A stretch of DNA of 64,000 nt from Natrialbaceae archaeon AArc-T1-2 (GCF_030273315.1 NZ_CP127174.1:2232001-2296000), one strand, 5' to 3'. Numbered from the stretch's first letter, positions 8,475-18,148 are shown. Translations and numbers: made by a program. Notes: generated from the letters alone by a model not told the origin.

Positions 8475-8780
8475 ATGATAGATCGACTTGAGAAGGAAGT
8501 TGACATGCTGGAACGTCATCTGCAGGTCCTGAAGATGGTCATCGAGAACGAGCCTATCGGTATCGTCAAGATGTCTAACGAGACGGGCTACCCGCATCAC
8601 AAGGTCCGATACTCCCTCCGCGTTCTCGAGGAAGAAAACCTCATCGAACCCTCCAGCCAGGGCGCGATCAAAACCGAACGCACCGCCGAGTTCGTCGACG
8701 ACCTAGACGGCAAGATCGACGAAATCGTCGACAAGCTCGAGGGTATGAAGATCGAAGACGTCGCCGAAATCGAAGGCTGA
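8475..8780 (+). CDS. small winged-helix-like transcriptional regulator, haloarchaeal
   Basis: A 101-aa protein. An N-terminal helix (residues 1-20, RLEKEVDMLERHLQVLK) is followed by a compact helix-turn-helix/wing pattern (PIGIVKMSNETGYPHHKVRYSLRVLEEENLIEPSSQGAI), then a C-terminal helix that could mediate dimerisation. This matches the layout of small archaeal PadR/MarR-like or phage-repressor-like DNA-binding proteins; I cannot assign a family. Strong leaderless promoter and good GC3 support a real, expressed gene. It converges on the large 8847-11339 gene. Confidence 0.75.
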   Translation: MIDRLEKEVDMLERHLQVLKMVIENEPIGIVKMSNETGYPHHKVRYSLRVLEEENLIEPSSQGAIKTERTAEFVDDLDGKIDEIVDKLEGMKIEDVAEIEG

Positions 8781-8846
8781 CGACTACCGAAGGCGAGACC
8801 GACTTTTTGACGCGAGAGCTGCTCGTCTCTCGATACGGACGTGTCC

Positions 8847-11339
8847 TCACAGCTCCGGAACGGTCACGTGAAAACCGCCCGAGCGCGCCTCGGCGAGACA
8901 CAGGTGGTAGCCTGCTTTCCGCGAGAGGTTGACGTAGTTGAGCTTCGAGGACCGACTCAGAAGTCCGCCACTCGTGGCCCGTTCGGAGACCTCGAGTGCG
9001 CCCGGCTCGAAGTAACTCGCAGTGACGGCAAACGCCGCTGCGAGGTCCGGATAGTTCGCTTTGACGGCCGAAGCCGCCTCCTCGAGGCCTGCAAGCAGGT
9101 CCCGCGAGGCCGGATCGCGGGCGTCGTCGAGGGCGGCGACGATCAACGGGTTCCCCATCTTGTCGAAGGCGACGACGTCGAAGGTCACCTCGTCGGGGAC
9201 GTCTTCGGTGTCGTCGTCCGCGAGCGAAATCGTCGCGTCCAGTTCCGCCCGGTCGATTCGCGGGATCGCATCGTAGAGATCCTGCAGACCTCCCGACCGA
9301 CCGGTGTCACGGATCTCGTAGAGGAGTTCGTCGACGAGCCAGTCGACGAACCGGTACTCCATCGTCGTCGCCAGAAACTCCTCGTAGGCGTCCCCGTCGA
9401 CGACGGCACCCGAGTCGTCGAACGAGGTGTGTCTGTCGAGTCGGAGGTTCGTGGACACCTCGCTCGCATCGGCGTCACCCGCGTGTGCCGTCTCGAGGGT
9501 TGGCTCCCCCTTCGACTCGTACCTGACGAAGAGGTTCGTCTCCGCGAGCGCCTCGGCCGGTGAGAGTCGGGGACCGTCGGCCGTCGCGGTCGCGTCCTCG
9601 CTCGCGGATCGCGCCCGCTCGAGTTCTGCCTCGAGGTCGTCGATCCGGGACTCGAGGCGTTCGATCGTCGCGGACAGCTCCTGGTTCTCCGACCGGAGCC
9701 GATCCCGTTCGGCCGCGAGTTCGTCGCGCTGGGACTCGATCGCCTCGTGGCGCTGCTCGAGCCGTTCGATGCGCGCACGGAGCGTCCGGACGGGTTCCGA
9801 CGCGTCGGTGCCAGTACCCGACGAGGCGTCTCCGCTGGAGTCGACGTCGCCGCGGCCTCGGGTCGGTTTCGCGTCGGAAAGAGGTTGCGTTCCGGTCGGG
9901 TTACCCGCGTCGGTATCGCGTTGCTCTGTCGGCTGATTCGAGCGACGTCCCTCTCCTGTGGACGGTGGCTGCTCGGACACAGCACGCGGGGAGGCACTCG
10001 ATTCGGGCTCGTCCGTGTTGTCCGGATCGATCGACGGAATTCGTCGGGTTTTTCGCCAGCGCTTTTCCTGCTCGAATCGCTGTTTGAGTTCGGAGGGGTC
10101 TTTCTCTTCTTCCGCTTTCGGCTCGTCGTCCGCGTTCTCATCGTCGGTATCCGCGGACGCGTCGGTATCGGGATCTACCTCGGTCGCAGACGTCGTAGCC
10201 GTATCGGGTTCGTCGGTCACGACGGTCGAATCGACGTCGGAAGTCGCCCCGGTCCCGGATACGGCCGTCGCATCGGTCGTACAGTCGTCGTCGGCCGTCC
10301 CGTCGTGTGGCTCCGTCTCGAGAGCCCCAGGGATCTGGGTCGCGCTCGAGGGGGCTTCCGACTCGTCGTCTGCCGGAGTGTGGTCGTCGACCCGCGCGTC
10401 GTCGCGTTCGCCTTCCGTCGTCGGCTCAGTCGGCCCTGTGGCGTCGGTTGCCGGCTCGGTCGTCGATTCGGTGCCGGCGTCGGTCCCGGCCGTGATCTCC
10501 GAGGCGTCTTCGGCGAGGCCGTCGACGTCTGACGTGATCTCGTCCACCACGTCGTCCGTCGCGGGCTCGGCCGGGGTGCGACCGGCATCGGCACTCGCCG
10601 TGGACTCGTCCGGAACGCGATCGGGGTCTGCCGAGAACGTCACCGACGTTCCGCCCGTCTCGTTCGAGCGTTCATCGGGCGTGGAGCCGGCCTCCGGCGC
10701 ACTCGAGGGCGTCCTCGAGTCGTCTCTCCCGTCGCTGACCGACGCGGCAGACGACGTCGAGTCGTCGGCCTGTCGTTCGTCGTCCGCGTCCGTCGGTCCC
10801 GCTTCGTCCCGGAGGTCGATCACGTCGACGTCAACGTCGACGACCTCGTAGATGCCGACCTCGTCTTCGGCGCGTTCGAACGCCTCCTCACCGGTGAACA
10901 GCCGCTCTGCGTTGCCAACGTAGGCGGCCGCCATCCGCCGGCCGCCGTAGTAAACGAGATAGTAGTCGCCACTTAGCACCTGTTCGCTCAGTTCGACGTA
11001 TCCGGTGAACGATCCCGATTTGAGCGTCTCGTCGACCGCCGACATCGGGGTCTCGTTCGTGTAGTACTTCGCCTGCGTCTCACCGTCGTGGGTCTTCATC
11101 GCAGCGAGCAACGGCAAGGCCGGATCGGGCGCGTCGTAGACCGTCCCGGACGTCTCGAAGTCCTCGAGGTCGCCGCCGTCGACGCCGACGATGCGGCCGT
11201 TGAGCATGAACAGCCACGTTCCGACGGCAGTGACGGCACCCGAGAACTCGGCGGCGGCGAGGCTGGCGAGTTCGTCTCGACCCCCTCCGAACGAGCGAGA
11301 ATCCCACCGCTCGACGCGTTCCTGCGTGCGCGATTCCAT
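8847..11339 (-). CDS. large haloarchaeal protein with two globular ends and a disordered, coiled-coil middle (probably DUF7527)
   Basis: An 830-aa protein. Residues 1-175 form a globular N-terminal domain (MESRTQERVERWDSRSFGGG...). Residues about 175-490 are Asp/Glu/Ser/Thr-rich low complexity. Residues about 505-570 form a strong coiled coil (RARIERLEQRHEAIESQRDE...). Residues about 590-830 form a second globular domain ending in a beta-rich FHVTVPEL. No signal peptide or TM segment is seen, so it is likely cytoplasmic. It resembles the haloarchaeal family recently labelled DUF7527, function unknown. The coiled coil and length suggest an oligomeric scaffold. The ATG at 11339 is the first start ahead of the conserved-looking N-terminus. 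Confidence 0.75.
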   Translation of the reverse strand: MESRTQERVERWDSRSFGGGRDELASLAAAEFSGAVTAVGTWLFMLNGRIVGVDGGDLEDFETSGTVYDAPDPALPLLAAMKTHDGETQAKYYTNETPMSAVDETLKSGSFTGYVELSEQVLSGDYYLVYYGGRRMAAAYVGNAERLFTGEEAFERAEDEVGIYEVVDVDVDVIDLRDEAGPTDADDERQADDSTSSAASVSDGRDDSRTPSSAPEAGSTPDERSNETGGTSVTFSADPDRVPDESTASADAGRTPAEPATDDVVDEITSDVDGLAEDASEITAGTDAGTESTTEPATDATGPTEPTTEGERDDARVDDHTPADDESEAPSSATQIPGALETEPHDGTADDDCTTDATAVSGTGATSDVDSTVVTDEPDTATTSATEVDPDTDASADTDDENADDEPKAEEEKDPSELKQRFEQEKRWRKTRRIPSIDPDNTDEPESSASPRAVSEQPPSTGEGRRSNQPTEQRDTDAGNPTGTQPLSDAKPTRGRGDVDSSGDASSGTGTDASEPVRTLRARIERLEQRHEAIESQRDELAAERDRLRSENQELSATIERLESRIDDLEAELERARSASEDATATADGPRLSPAEALAETNLFVRYESKGEPTLETAHAGDADASEVSTNLRLDRHTSFDDSGAVVDGDAYEEFLATTMEYRFVDWLVDELLYEIRDTGRSGGLQDLYDAIPRIDRAELDATISLADDDTEDVPDEVTFDVVAFDKMGNPLIVAALDDARDPASRDLLAGLEEAASAVKANYPDLAAAFAVTASYFEPGALEVSERATSGGLLSRSSKLNYVNLSRKAGYHLCLAEARSGGFHVTVPEL

Positions 11340-11426
11340 ATCCCAACAAGTGGGATCTGTACCAAATACGTTTCGCCTGTCTTTTCGTTTCGTCTAAACA
11401 GGTGATGAGAGCGACAGATACGACCG

Positions 11427-11705
11427 CTAGATCTTCGATTCGGCGTCCTCGGCGAGCTCTTTCATCCGCTTGCCGATCCGTCCGGCGCTCGAGAACTCGT
11501 CTTCGCTCATCGCACTCGCCAGGGCGTTCCCGAGCACGAAGACGGCGTGTTTGTGCTCGCTTTTTGATTTGTGGACGTGCGACGGGTCGACCTCGAGTTC
11601 GCGGTAGGGTTCGAATAACTCCTCGTCGACCTCCTCGCGCTCGGCGAAGTACTCCATGATGACCACCAGTTCCTCGTGTAGCTCCAGAAGTTCGTCCTTA
11701 TGCAT
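11427..11705 (-). CDS. UPF0058 family protein
   Basis: A 92-aa helical protein beginning MHKDELLELHEELVVIMEYF and containing the pattern DPSHVHKSKSEHKHAVFVLG, typical of the archaeal UPF0058 family. Function is unknown. The conserved His/Lys patch could bind metal or nucleic acid (inference). It is short, monocistronic, and has a clean start. Confidence 0.85.
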   Translation of the reverse strand: MHKDELLELHEELVVIMEYFAEREEVDEELFEPYRELEVDPSHVHKSKSEHKHAVFVLGNALASAMSEDEFSSAGRIGKRMKELAEDAESKI

Positions 11706-11829
11706 ACCGACGCGTAGGGGCGGTTCGAAGTTAAGGTTTGTGTGGGTTGACCTCCCAGAATTCGGTGTTTCACGCGGTCTACGAGCCGGTCAGCCGGTAC
11801 GGGTCGATCCCGTCTACGGACCTGCGAGT

Positions 11830-13146
11830 TCACCCGGCGACGACGGCTGTTGGACCGGGGCGATCCGCGAGCGAACCGTCGGCTCCCGTCCCGGCGTCGC
11901 CCTCGAGATCGACCCGGACGTCCGATCCGACGGCGTCGACGGTCGCCGCAGTGACGAACGACTCGTTCCCGGCGACGATCGCGACCGTTCGGTCGTCGAC
12001 GGACTCGAGACTGAACGCGTACGGTCCGTCGGTCCACGCCGCGTCGCCGTCTGTCAGCTCGCGTTCGCTTCGCTCTGTGAGGTACTCGCGAGCGGCGGCC
12101 TCGAAGGCGTCTGCCTCGTCGGCTCCCTCGAACCGGATCGCCCAGGCGTAGCCGTCGAGGTCGGCCTCGTCGTGTTCGGCCCGGAGTTTCCGATCGTACG
12201 TCCAGCCACTCGCCGCGTCGGCGCTTCGGTCCGTCTCGAGTTCCGTCTCGAGCACCTGCCGGAGGACGTACTCGCCCATCACGTCGGCGTCGGCTCGCTC
12301 CCATCCCGAGTCGGCCGCCGACAGGCGCGCGTCGAACGGCTCGAGAGCGTCCGTCGCCGGCGACCCCTCGAGCACGCCCCGCATCGTTACGGGAGGATCG
12401 TCGTACAGCGTCCAGTGGTCCGCCGGGTCGTCGAACCGTTCGTCGACGTACGCGTGGCCGTGGTGGTACGGTCCCCAGACCAGCTTCGTCCCGGGTGCAG
12501 CGCCGTCGTAGAGTCGTTCTACGAGTTCGTCTTCCGGTTCGACGGGCGCGTCGTACCGATCGGTGTAAGCGGAGGAGCCATAGACCGCAGCCCCTTCCAT
12601 CACGCTAAGACGGGCGAGGTCCGCGTCGGTCGTCCCCCGATGATAGTCGGGAACGTTCGCTCGCAGGCGCTGTGGTGCATCCTGCTGGAACTGCGTCACG
12701 TGGACCAGTTCGTGGACGAACACCCGTTCGATCTCCGCGGGTGGGGCGCCGTCCTCGGGCATCACGTAGACCGCCTGCATCGGACTCGCGACGCCGCCGA
12801 CGCGCAACTCGCCGTCCGAATCGGCCGGATCTGGCCGGTCGATTCCCATGACCGCGTAGAAACTCGTCGGATCTCTCGGAACTCGGGACGTGTCGGGTTT
12901 CTCCTCGACGTAGACGACCGGCGGACGCAGTTCGGCCTCGAGCATCGTCTCGACGCGCTCGAGAGTCCGGTTCTCCTCGAACGGGAGCGTCCCGCCACGG
13001 ACCTCGAGGGGTGGCTCTTCGCGGTCGTCGACGACGGGTTCGGCCGTCTCGTCCTCGGCGGGTTCGCCGGGAGCGTCGACCGCAGGAGCGACACAGCCGG
13101 CGAGGACGACTACTGCAAGGACTGCCGCGACCGCGACGCGATTCAT
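11830..13146 (-). CDS. lipoprotein, Hvo_1808-family surface protein
   Basis: A 438-aa exported protein. The ATG at 13146 is followed by a hydrophobic segment (VAVAAVLAVVVLAGC) with a lipobox Cys, predicting a lipid-anchored surface protein. Residues 40-430 contain an M-peptidase-like stretch, RVFVHELVHVTQFQQ (HELVH, an HExxH motif), near residue 160, and a long beta/alpha C-terminal half (YAWAIRFEGADEADAFEAAAREYL). The layout matches the haloarchaeal Hvo_1808 family as I recall it. The HExxH suggests a zinc-metalloprotease relic or active enzyme; this is inference. A longer ORF start at 13209 would put 21 residues before the signal and is rejected. Confidence 0.75.
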   Translation of the reverse strand: MNRVAVAAVLAVVVLAGCVAPAVDAPGEPAEDETAEPVVDDREEPPLEVRGGTLPFEENRTLERVETMLEAELRPPVVYVEEKPDTSRVPRDPTSFYAVMGIDRPDPADSDGELRVGGVASPMQAVYVMPEDGAPPAEIERVFVHELVHVTQFQQDAPQRLRANVPDYHRGTTDADLARLSVMEGAAVYGSSAYTDRYDAPVEPEDELVERLYDGAAPGTKLVWGPYHHGHAYVDERFDDPADHWTLYDDPPVTMRGVLEGSPATDALEPFDARLSAADSGWERADADVMGEYVLRQVLETELETDRSADAASGWTYDRKLRAEHDEADLDGYAWAIRFEGADEADAFEAAAREYLTERSERELTDGDAAWTDGPYAFSLESVDDRTVAIVAGNESFVTAATVDAVGSDVRVDLEGDAGTGADGSLADRPGPTAVVAG

Positions 13147-13227
13147 GCCACGGAGGTGTAACTCTGGTGAAATAAATCCACCGACACGACATCCGGCCTG
13201 CAACCGCATCGACGGCCGTCGGCGCGG

Positions 13228-14385
13228 TCAGTCCGCACCGACCGACTCGGTCCCGTCGCGTTGCCCGGCGGGGAACCAGGCGAGTTCGTGATCGGCGGTG
13301 ACCCGGACGGCGACGCGTTCGTCGAGTTCGAGTCGGTCCGAGTGGTTGTGCATACACTCGATGACGTCGCCGGAGTCGAGTTCGACCCGATAGAGGACCG
13401 TCGGACCGAGATAGCGCCGGTAGACGACCGTGCCGTCGGCCTCCTCGCCAGTTGCAGGGTACGCCGTCACGTCGTCGGGGCGGACGAGCAAGTCGACGGC
13501 CGTACCGTCGTACTCCGCGGTGAGGCCGTGGACCTTCTCGCGAAGCACCCGTCCAAGCGACGTGTCGACGTGATCGCCGTGGACCCGCCCGGAGAGAAAG
13601 CTCGCGTGGCCGAGAAAGCCGGCGACGAACCGGGATTCGGGCTGTTGAAAGACCTGTTCCGGACGGTCGATCTGCTCGATCTCGCCGTCGCACATGACGG
13701 CGACGCGGTCGGAGATCGACAGCGCTTCCTCCTGGTCGTGGGTGACCGAGATCGCGGTGACGCCGGCTTCTTTGATGATGCGGCGCACTTCCTCGCGCAT
13801 CTCCACCCGGAGGTCGACGTCCAAGTTCGAGAACGGTTCGTCGAGCAACAGCATCTCCGGTTCGGGCGCGAGCGAGCGGGCGAGTGCGACCCGCTGTTGC
13901 TGGCCGCCGGAGAGTTCGTCGGGATACTGCTCGCCGTGGTCGGCCAGCCCGACCAGCTCGAGCAGTTCGTCGACGCGATCCTCGCGATCGGTCTCGTCCC
14001 ACTCTTTGAGCCCGAACGCGACGTTCTCGCGGGCGGTGAGGTGAGGAAACAGCGCGAACTCCTGGAAGACGACGCCAACGCCGCGGTCCTCCGGCGGGAC
14101 GAACGTGCCGTTGCCGGCGACTGAGGTCCCGCGGAGCCGAACCTCGCCGCCGTTTGGCCGCTCGAGTCCGGAGATGAGACGCAACGTCGTGGTCTTTCCA
14201 CAGCCGGACGGCCCGAGCAGGGTGAGAATCTCTCCGTCACGGACCGACAGCGAAAGCTCCGTGATGACTCGTTCGCCGCCGTAGCGTTTCTCGACACCGT
14301 CGAGCTCGAGGACGGTCTCGATCTCCGGCGAACTCGTCTCGACCGGTTCGTCGGCAGCCGTCGTGAGGAGGTTCCCGTTTGCCAT
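13228..14385 (-). CDS. ABC transporter ATP-binding protein, Fe3+/thiamine/polyamine (FbpC/PotA) type
   Basis: A 385-aa ATPase. It has Walker A (GPSGCGKTT), Q-loop (VVFQEFALFPHLT), signature (LSGGQQQRVALARSL), Walker B (MLLLDEPFSNLD) and H-loop (SVTHDQEEAL), followed by a C-terminal TOBE domain of about 130 residues. That layout is typical of importers for ferric iron, thiamine, spermidine or molybdate. No permease or binding-protein gene lies next to it. A palindromic TTTAGG-N4-CCTAAA box overlaps the promoter, pointing to iron or manganese control and so to ferric iron as the likely substrate (inference). The start at 14385 is preferred over an upstream in-frame codon because the promoter lies in between. 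Confidence 0.9.
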   Translation of the reverse strand: MANGNLLTTAADEPVETSSPEIETVLELDGVEKRYGGERVITELSLSVRDGEILTLLGPSGCGKTTTLRLISGLERPNGGEVRLRGTSVAGNGTFVPPEDRGVGVVFQEFALFPHLTARENVAFGLKEWDETDREDRVDELLELVGLADHGEQYPDELSGGQQQRVALARSLAPEPEMLLLDEPFSNLDVDLRVEMREEVRRIIKEAGVTAISVTHDQEEALSISDRVAVMCDGEIEQIDRPEQVFQQPESRFVAGFLGHASFLSGRVHGDHVDTSLGRVLREKVHGLTAEYDGTAVDLLVRPDDVTAYPATGEEADGTVVYRRYLGPTVLYRVELDSGDVIECMHNHSDRLELDERVAVRVTADHELAWFPAGQRDGTESVGAD

Positions 14386-14424
14386 CGTTGACTCCGGCAC
14401 CTGCCGGTTCGTCTCTTGCTTAGT

Positions 14425-14440
14425 TTTAGGTGGGCCTAAA
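14425..14440. promoter_or_regulatory. DtxR/IdeR-like palindromic operator
   Basis: TTTAGG-TGGG-CCTAAA is a perfect 6-4-6 palindrome. It sits between the minus-strand TATA-like CCTATAAG (about 14444-14451) and the ABC ATPase ATG (14385), just where a repressor would block transcription. The half-site TTAGG resembles sites of DtxR-family metal-dependent repressors (Idr/SirR) of haloarchaea. Confidence 0.65.
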
Positions 14441-14443
14441 GAA

Positions 14444-14451
14444 CTTATAGG
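14444..14451 (-). promoter_or_regulatory. TATA box of the ABC ATPase gene
   Basis: Minus-strand CCTATAAG directly precedes the palindromic operator; expected start of transcription would be near 14420, giving a leader of about 35 nt. Confidence 0.55.
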
Positions 14452-14509
14452 TTCCGATCCCAGCACGGTGGTGGTACCACCGCGAAAAACCCTGTGTCGT
14501 CCGCGCCGG

Positions 14510-14980
14510 CTAGAGCTCGACGCCGCTTGGGATCAGGCTGTGTTGGCGCAAGAGATCGCCCTCGTCGTCGTAGACCAGAAACGTCCGCTTGTCGTAGGTG
14601 ACGAACTCCTCGCCATCGAGGGTGATCGTCACCACGTAGCGGCCGTCGTCTTCGGACGCAGCCTCACCGTAACTTCGCGCCGCACGAATGAACTGCAGGA
14701 CGTTCTCGGCGTCTTCGTTGAGCTCGAGGATGAACTCGCCCGTGATCCGGTCGGTGACGCTAACGACACCCGACGCGTCCTCGTCCAGCGGCTCTTGCAG
14801 ACGCAACGCGACGTCCGTCTCGGCAGCCTCGAGAACCTCGCCGTCGCTGCCTGTGAGGCGCTCGCGAAGCATCGACTCCGGGCCCGTAAAGTCGATCGAT
14901 ACCGACGGCTTTCGTGGTTCCCCGTCGGTATCGATCCAGTCGACGTTGCTGACGTCCAGCGTGAAGTGCTCGCGCCTCAT
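14510..14980 (-). CDS. conserved haloarchaeal protein, probably DUF5793
   Basis: A 156-aa acidic beta-rich protein starting MRREHFTLDVSNVDW. It resembles the haloarchaeal DUF5793 family as remembered. No catalytic motif is visible; the repeating pattern of beta segments (SVIDFTGPE-like, RYVVTITLDGEEFVTYDKRTF) suggests a small ligand- or protein-binding fold. The ATG at 14980 is preferred because the longer ORF (to 15193) overlaps the divergent methyltransferase start region and has poor codon usage. Confidence 0.75.
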   Translation of the reverse strand: MRREHFTLDVSNVDWIDTDGEPRKPSVSIDFTGPESMLRERLTGSDGEVLEAAETDVALRLQEPLDEDASGVVSVTDRITGEFILELNEDAENVLQFIRAARSYGEAASEDDGRYVVTITLDGEEFVTYDKRTFLVYDDEGDLLRQHSLIPSGVEL

Positions 14981-15152
14981 TCCGTACCCGTGGTTTGGGT
15001 CTCCCCCGGTATGAACGTAACGCCCTCGACGGCAAGACGCGACGACGGTACCGTTCGGCCAGGTGATGGGTTCGTCGGATGATCGACCGGCGCTCCGGTC
15101 GACGACGGCTCGACGTGGGAACGCTTTTGGGCGAGCCCCGACCACGACCGCT

Positions 15153-15791
15153 ATGGAGCGACGGGCCGACGTCCGCGATACGTACGACCGCATCGCGACT
15201 CACTTCGCGGCCACCCGCGAGTACGCCTGGCCCGAAGTCGAGTCGTTTCTCGAGTCCGTCCCCCACGGCGTGGTCGGTCTCGATCTCGGCTGTGGGAACT
15301 GTCGACACGCCGAGGGGCTCGCCGATCGCGTCGACCGCGTCGTCGGCCTCGACGTCAGTCGCGGACTGCTCGAGACCGGCCGCGAGCGAGCTCACGACCG
15401 CACGTTCGACGTCGATCTGGTCCAGGGCGACGCCGCGACGCTCCCGCTCCGGGACGGCGTCGTCGACGTCGCGGTTTACGTCGCGACGCTGCATCACCTC
15501 CCGTCCCGGCCGGCACGGCTGGCAAGTCTCGACGAGCTCGCCCGCGTACTCGCGCCCGACGGGCGTGCCCTCGTCAGCGCCTGGTCGACCGCCCACGACC
15601 GGTTCGACGCCGACGCGGGCTTTGACACCACGATCGAGTGGACCCTCCCCGACGGCGAGACCGTCGACCGCTTCTATCACATCTACGATCCCGACGAGTT
15701 CGAGACCGACCTCGAAGACAGCGGCCTCGAGATCCTCGAGTGGGAGCTCTCGAGTGGCAACTGTTATGCGACGGTCACGGTCGACCGATAA
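15153..15791 (+). CDS. class I SAM methyltransferase resembling Trm9/ALKBH8 tRNA wobble-uridine methyltransferases
   Basis: A 212-aa SAM-dependent methyltransferase. It opens with VRDTYDRIATHFAATREYAWPEV, matching the Trm9/ALKBH8 signature (V-x-x-x-Y-x-x-I-A-x-H-F-x-x-T-R...WP), then motif I LDLGCGNCRH and motif IV VAVYVATLHHLPSR. Trm9 methylates carboxymethyl-uridine at the wobble position of eukaryotic tRNAs. Homology is read from the motifs; an archaeal substrate is inference. The ATG at 15153 sits right before the signature; an earlier in-frame start (15063) overlaps the divergent promoter. Plain small-molecule methyltransferase is the alternative. Confidence 0.8.
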   Translation: MERRADVRDTYDRIATHFAATREYAWPEVESFLESVPHGVVGLDLGCGNCRHAEGLADRVDRVVGLDVSRGLLETGRERAHDRTFDVDLVQGDAATLPLRDGVVDVAVYVATLHHLPSRPARLASLDELARVLAPDGRALVSAWSTAHDRFDADAGFDTTIEWTLPDGETVDRFYHIYDPDEFETDLEDSGLEILEWELSSGNCYATVTVDR

Positions 15792-16066
15792 CGCTACCCT
15801 CGAGTCCTGGCCTCGCCGGGCCAGATCGTCCGGCTTCACTCGTGTACGGCATGCACACTGTCTGTGGAGTACATTAATATACCACCACGTAGTACCACTG
15901 AGTGTAGTTGGTGGTGATAGCGCCCAGCGTATCGCGAGTTGACTGGCATCGTCGGTTCGTCACAGCCGTATTCCGGCGAATGATGCCACAGGCCGTGGTA
16001 CGCACTCGTAGCACATTTCGATGAATATAACTCCAGCGGGAGAGCAGACTCCGGTGAGGGTATTCA

Positions 16067-17218
16067 ATGAAATTGCACGAGTATCAGGCGAAGCACGTCT
16101 TCGCCGATGCCGGAGTTCCGACGCCCGACTCCCAGCTGGCGTCGGACGTCGACGACGCCGTCGACGCGGCCGAGGAGATCGGCTATCCGGTCGCGATCAA
16201 AGCGCAGGTACAGGTCGGCGGCCGCGGCAAGGCCGGCGGAATCAAACTCGCCGAAGACGAAACCGAAGCCCGCGAGGCGGCCGAGTCGATTCTCGGGATG
16301 GACCTCAAGGGCTATCACGTCGACCGGGTGTTGGTCGAGGAAGCCGTCGACTTCACCGACGAACTGTACGTCGGCATCACGATGGATCGCGGCGAGGGCA
16401 AACCCGTCGCGATGGTCTCGACGAAAGGCGGCGTCAACATCGAAGAGGTCGCCGAGGAAGATCCCGACGCGATCGCCCGCGAGCACGTCGATCCCTCCTT
16501 CGGGATGATGCCGTACCAGGCCCGAAAGGCCGTCTACGACGCCGGCGTCGATCCGGCCGTCGCCCGTGACGTCTCGAGCGTTCTCTCGACGCTGTATGAG
16601 CTCTGGAGCGAGAAAGACGGCTCCGACGCCGAGATCAACCCGCTGATGGTCACGGCCGACGACGAGGTCATCGCGGCCGACGCCGTGATGAACATCGACG
16701 AAGACGCCCTCTTTCGCCAGCCCGAACTGGCCGAGATGGAAGCGGAAGCCGCCGGTGGCGACGACCTCGAGCAGAAAGCAGACGAGTACGGCTTCGACTA
16801 CGTCCGCCTGTCGGGTAACGTCGGCATCATCGGCAACGGTGCCGGCCTCGTCATGACCACGCTCGACCTCGTCGACTACTACGGTGGCGAGCCCGCGAAC
16901 TTCTTAGACGTCGGTGGCGGTGCGAAAGCAGAACGCATCGCGAACGCCCTGGACATGGTGTTCTCCGACGACAACGTCGATAGCGTCGTCTTCAACATCT
17001 TCGGCGGCATCACCCGTGGCGACGAGGTCGCCCGCGGGATCAACGAAGCGCTCGAGGGGTTCGAGGAGATTCCCAAGCCGGTCGTCGTCCGACTGGCCGG
17101 GACGAACTGGGAGGAAGGCATGGAGATTCTGAACGAAGACCTCGTGACGGTCGAACAGACCTTAGAGGATGCAGTCCAGCGGTCCGTCGAATACGCTGAC
17201 GAGGTGAACGAACAATGA
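16067..17218 (+). CDS. sucC: succinate-CoA ligase (ADP-forming) beta subunit
   Basis: A 383-aa ATP-grasp subunit. It shows the N-terminal [16 protein letters not shown], the [15 protein letters not shown] nucleotide-binding loop (here [15 protein letters not shown]), [10 protein letters not shown], and the C-terminal CoA-ligase signature region [14 protein letters not shown]. Together with SucD it converts succinyl-CoA, ADP and Pi to succinate, CoA and ATP in the TCA cycle. The 3' end overlaps sucD by 4 bp (ATGA), so the subunits are translationally coupled. A TATA-like AATATAA (16024-16030) lies about 40 bp upstream. Confidence 0.97.
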   Translation: MKLHEYQAKHVFADAGVPTPDSQLASDVDDAVDAAEEIGYPVAIKAQVQVGGRGKAGGIKLAEDETEAREAAESILGMDLKGYHVDRVLVEEAVDFTDELYVGITMDRGEGKPVAMVSTKGGVNIEEVAEEDPDAIAREHVDPSFGMMPYQARKAVYDAGVDPAVARDVSSVLSTLYELWSEKDGSDAEINPLMVTADDEVIAADAVMNIDEDALFRQPELAEMEAEAAGGDDLEQKADEYGFDYVRLSGNVGIIGNGAGLVMTTLDLVDYYGGEPANFLDVGGGAKAERIANALDMVFSDDNVDSVVFNIFGGITRGDEVARGINEALEGFEEIPKPVVVRLAGTNWEEGMEILNEDLVTVEQTLEDAVQRSVEYADEVNEQ

Positions 17219-18084
17219 GCGTCCTAGTCGACGACGACACCCGCGTCGTGGTACAGGGTATCACCGGTGGGGAAGGCAAGTTCCACGCCGAACAGATGAT
17301 CGAGTACGGGACCAACGTGGTCGCCGGTGCCGTCCCCGGCAAGGGCGGCGAGGAGGTACACGGCGTCCCCGTCTACGACACCGTGTCCGGAGCCGTCGCG
17401 GCAGAAGACGCCGACGCCTCCGTGATCTTCGTCCCGCCGGCCTTTGCCGGTGACGCGATCTTCGAGGCGCTCGACACCGACCTCGATCTCGCGGTCGCGA
17501 TCACCGAAGGCATCCCGACCCAGGACATGGCCCGGGTGAACAAACGCCTCTCCGAGACCGACACCCGTCTCATCGGACCGAACTGTCCCGGCATCATCAC
17601 GCCTGGCGAGGCAAAACTCGGCATCCTGCCCGGCAACATCTTCGAGGCCGGCAACGTCGGACTCGTCTCCCGCTCGGGGACGCTGACCTACCAGGTCGTC
17701 GACAGCCTCACCAGCCGTGGCATCGGCCAGACCACCGCGATCGGCATCGGTGGCGACCCGATCATCGGCACGAGCTTCATCGACGCCCTCGAGGTCTTCG
17801 AGAACGATCCCGACACCGACGCGATCGTCATGTGTGGCGAAATCGGTGGCGAGGACGAGGAAGAAGCCGCCGCCTACATCGACGAACACGTCGACACGCC
17901 GGTCGCTGGCTTCATTGCCGGTCGTACGGCTCCGCCGGGCAAGCGCATGGGCCACGCTGGCGCGATCGTCTCCGGCTCCGGAACCGGCACCGCAGAGAGC
18001 AAGATCTCGGCGCTGAACGACGCGGGCGTCCCCGTCGGCGATACCCCCGAGGAAGTCGCCGACAACGTCGAAGATCTGCTCTAA
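17215..18084 (+). CDS. sucD: succinate-CoA ligase (ADP-forming) alpha subunit
   Basis: A 289-aa subunit with the Rossmann CoA-binding N-terminus ([18 protein letters not shown]) and the active-site histidine His247 in [15 protein letters not shown], which is phosphorylated during the cycle. GPNCPGII (about 121-128) is the CoA-ligase signature. Length matches the family. It overlaps sucC by 4 bp and completes the enzyme with it. Confidence 0.97.
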   Translation: MSVLVDDDTRVVVQGITGGEGKFHAEQMIEYGTNVVAGAVPGKGGEEVHGVPVYDTVSGAVAAEDADASVIFVPPAFAGDAIFEALDTDLDLAVAITEGIPTQDMARVNKRLSETDTRLIGPNCPGIITPGEAKLGILPGNIFEAGNVGLVSRSGTLTYQVVDSLTSRGIGQTTAIGIGGDPIIGTSFIDALEVFENDPDTDAIVMCGEIGGEDEEEAAAYIDEHVDTPVAGFIAGRTAPPGKRMGHAGAIVSGSGTGTAESKISALNDAGVPVGDTPEEVADNVEDLL

Positions 18085-18148
18085 TCTGAGATCGCAGCTT
18101 TCGCGTTTTCGATCGCCTACGTTCGTTGGACGGCGAGAGAGCCGTCTC

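Noticed and set aside
9300-9900. Possible nuclease-like fold in the C-terminal domain of the 830-aa protein
   Set aside because: The FDVVAFDKMGNPLIVAAL pattern is faintly like PD-(D/E)xK cores but lacks the lysine motif; no basis for a call.
9185-10141. Ser/Arg/Thr-rich minus-strand open frame inside 8847-11339
   Set aside because: Alternative frame of the low-complexity region of the large protein.
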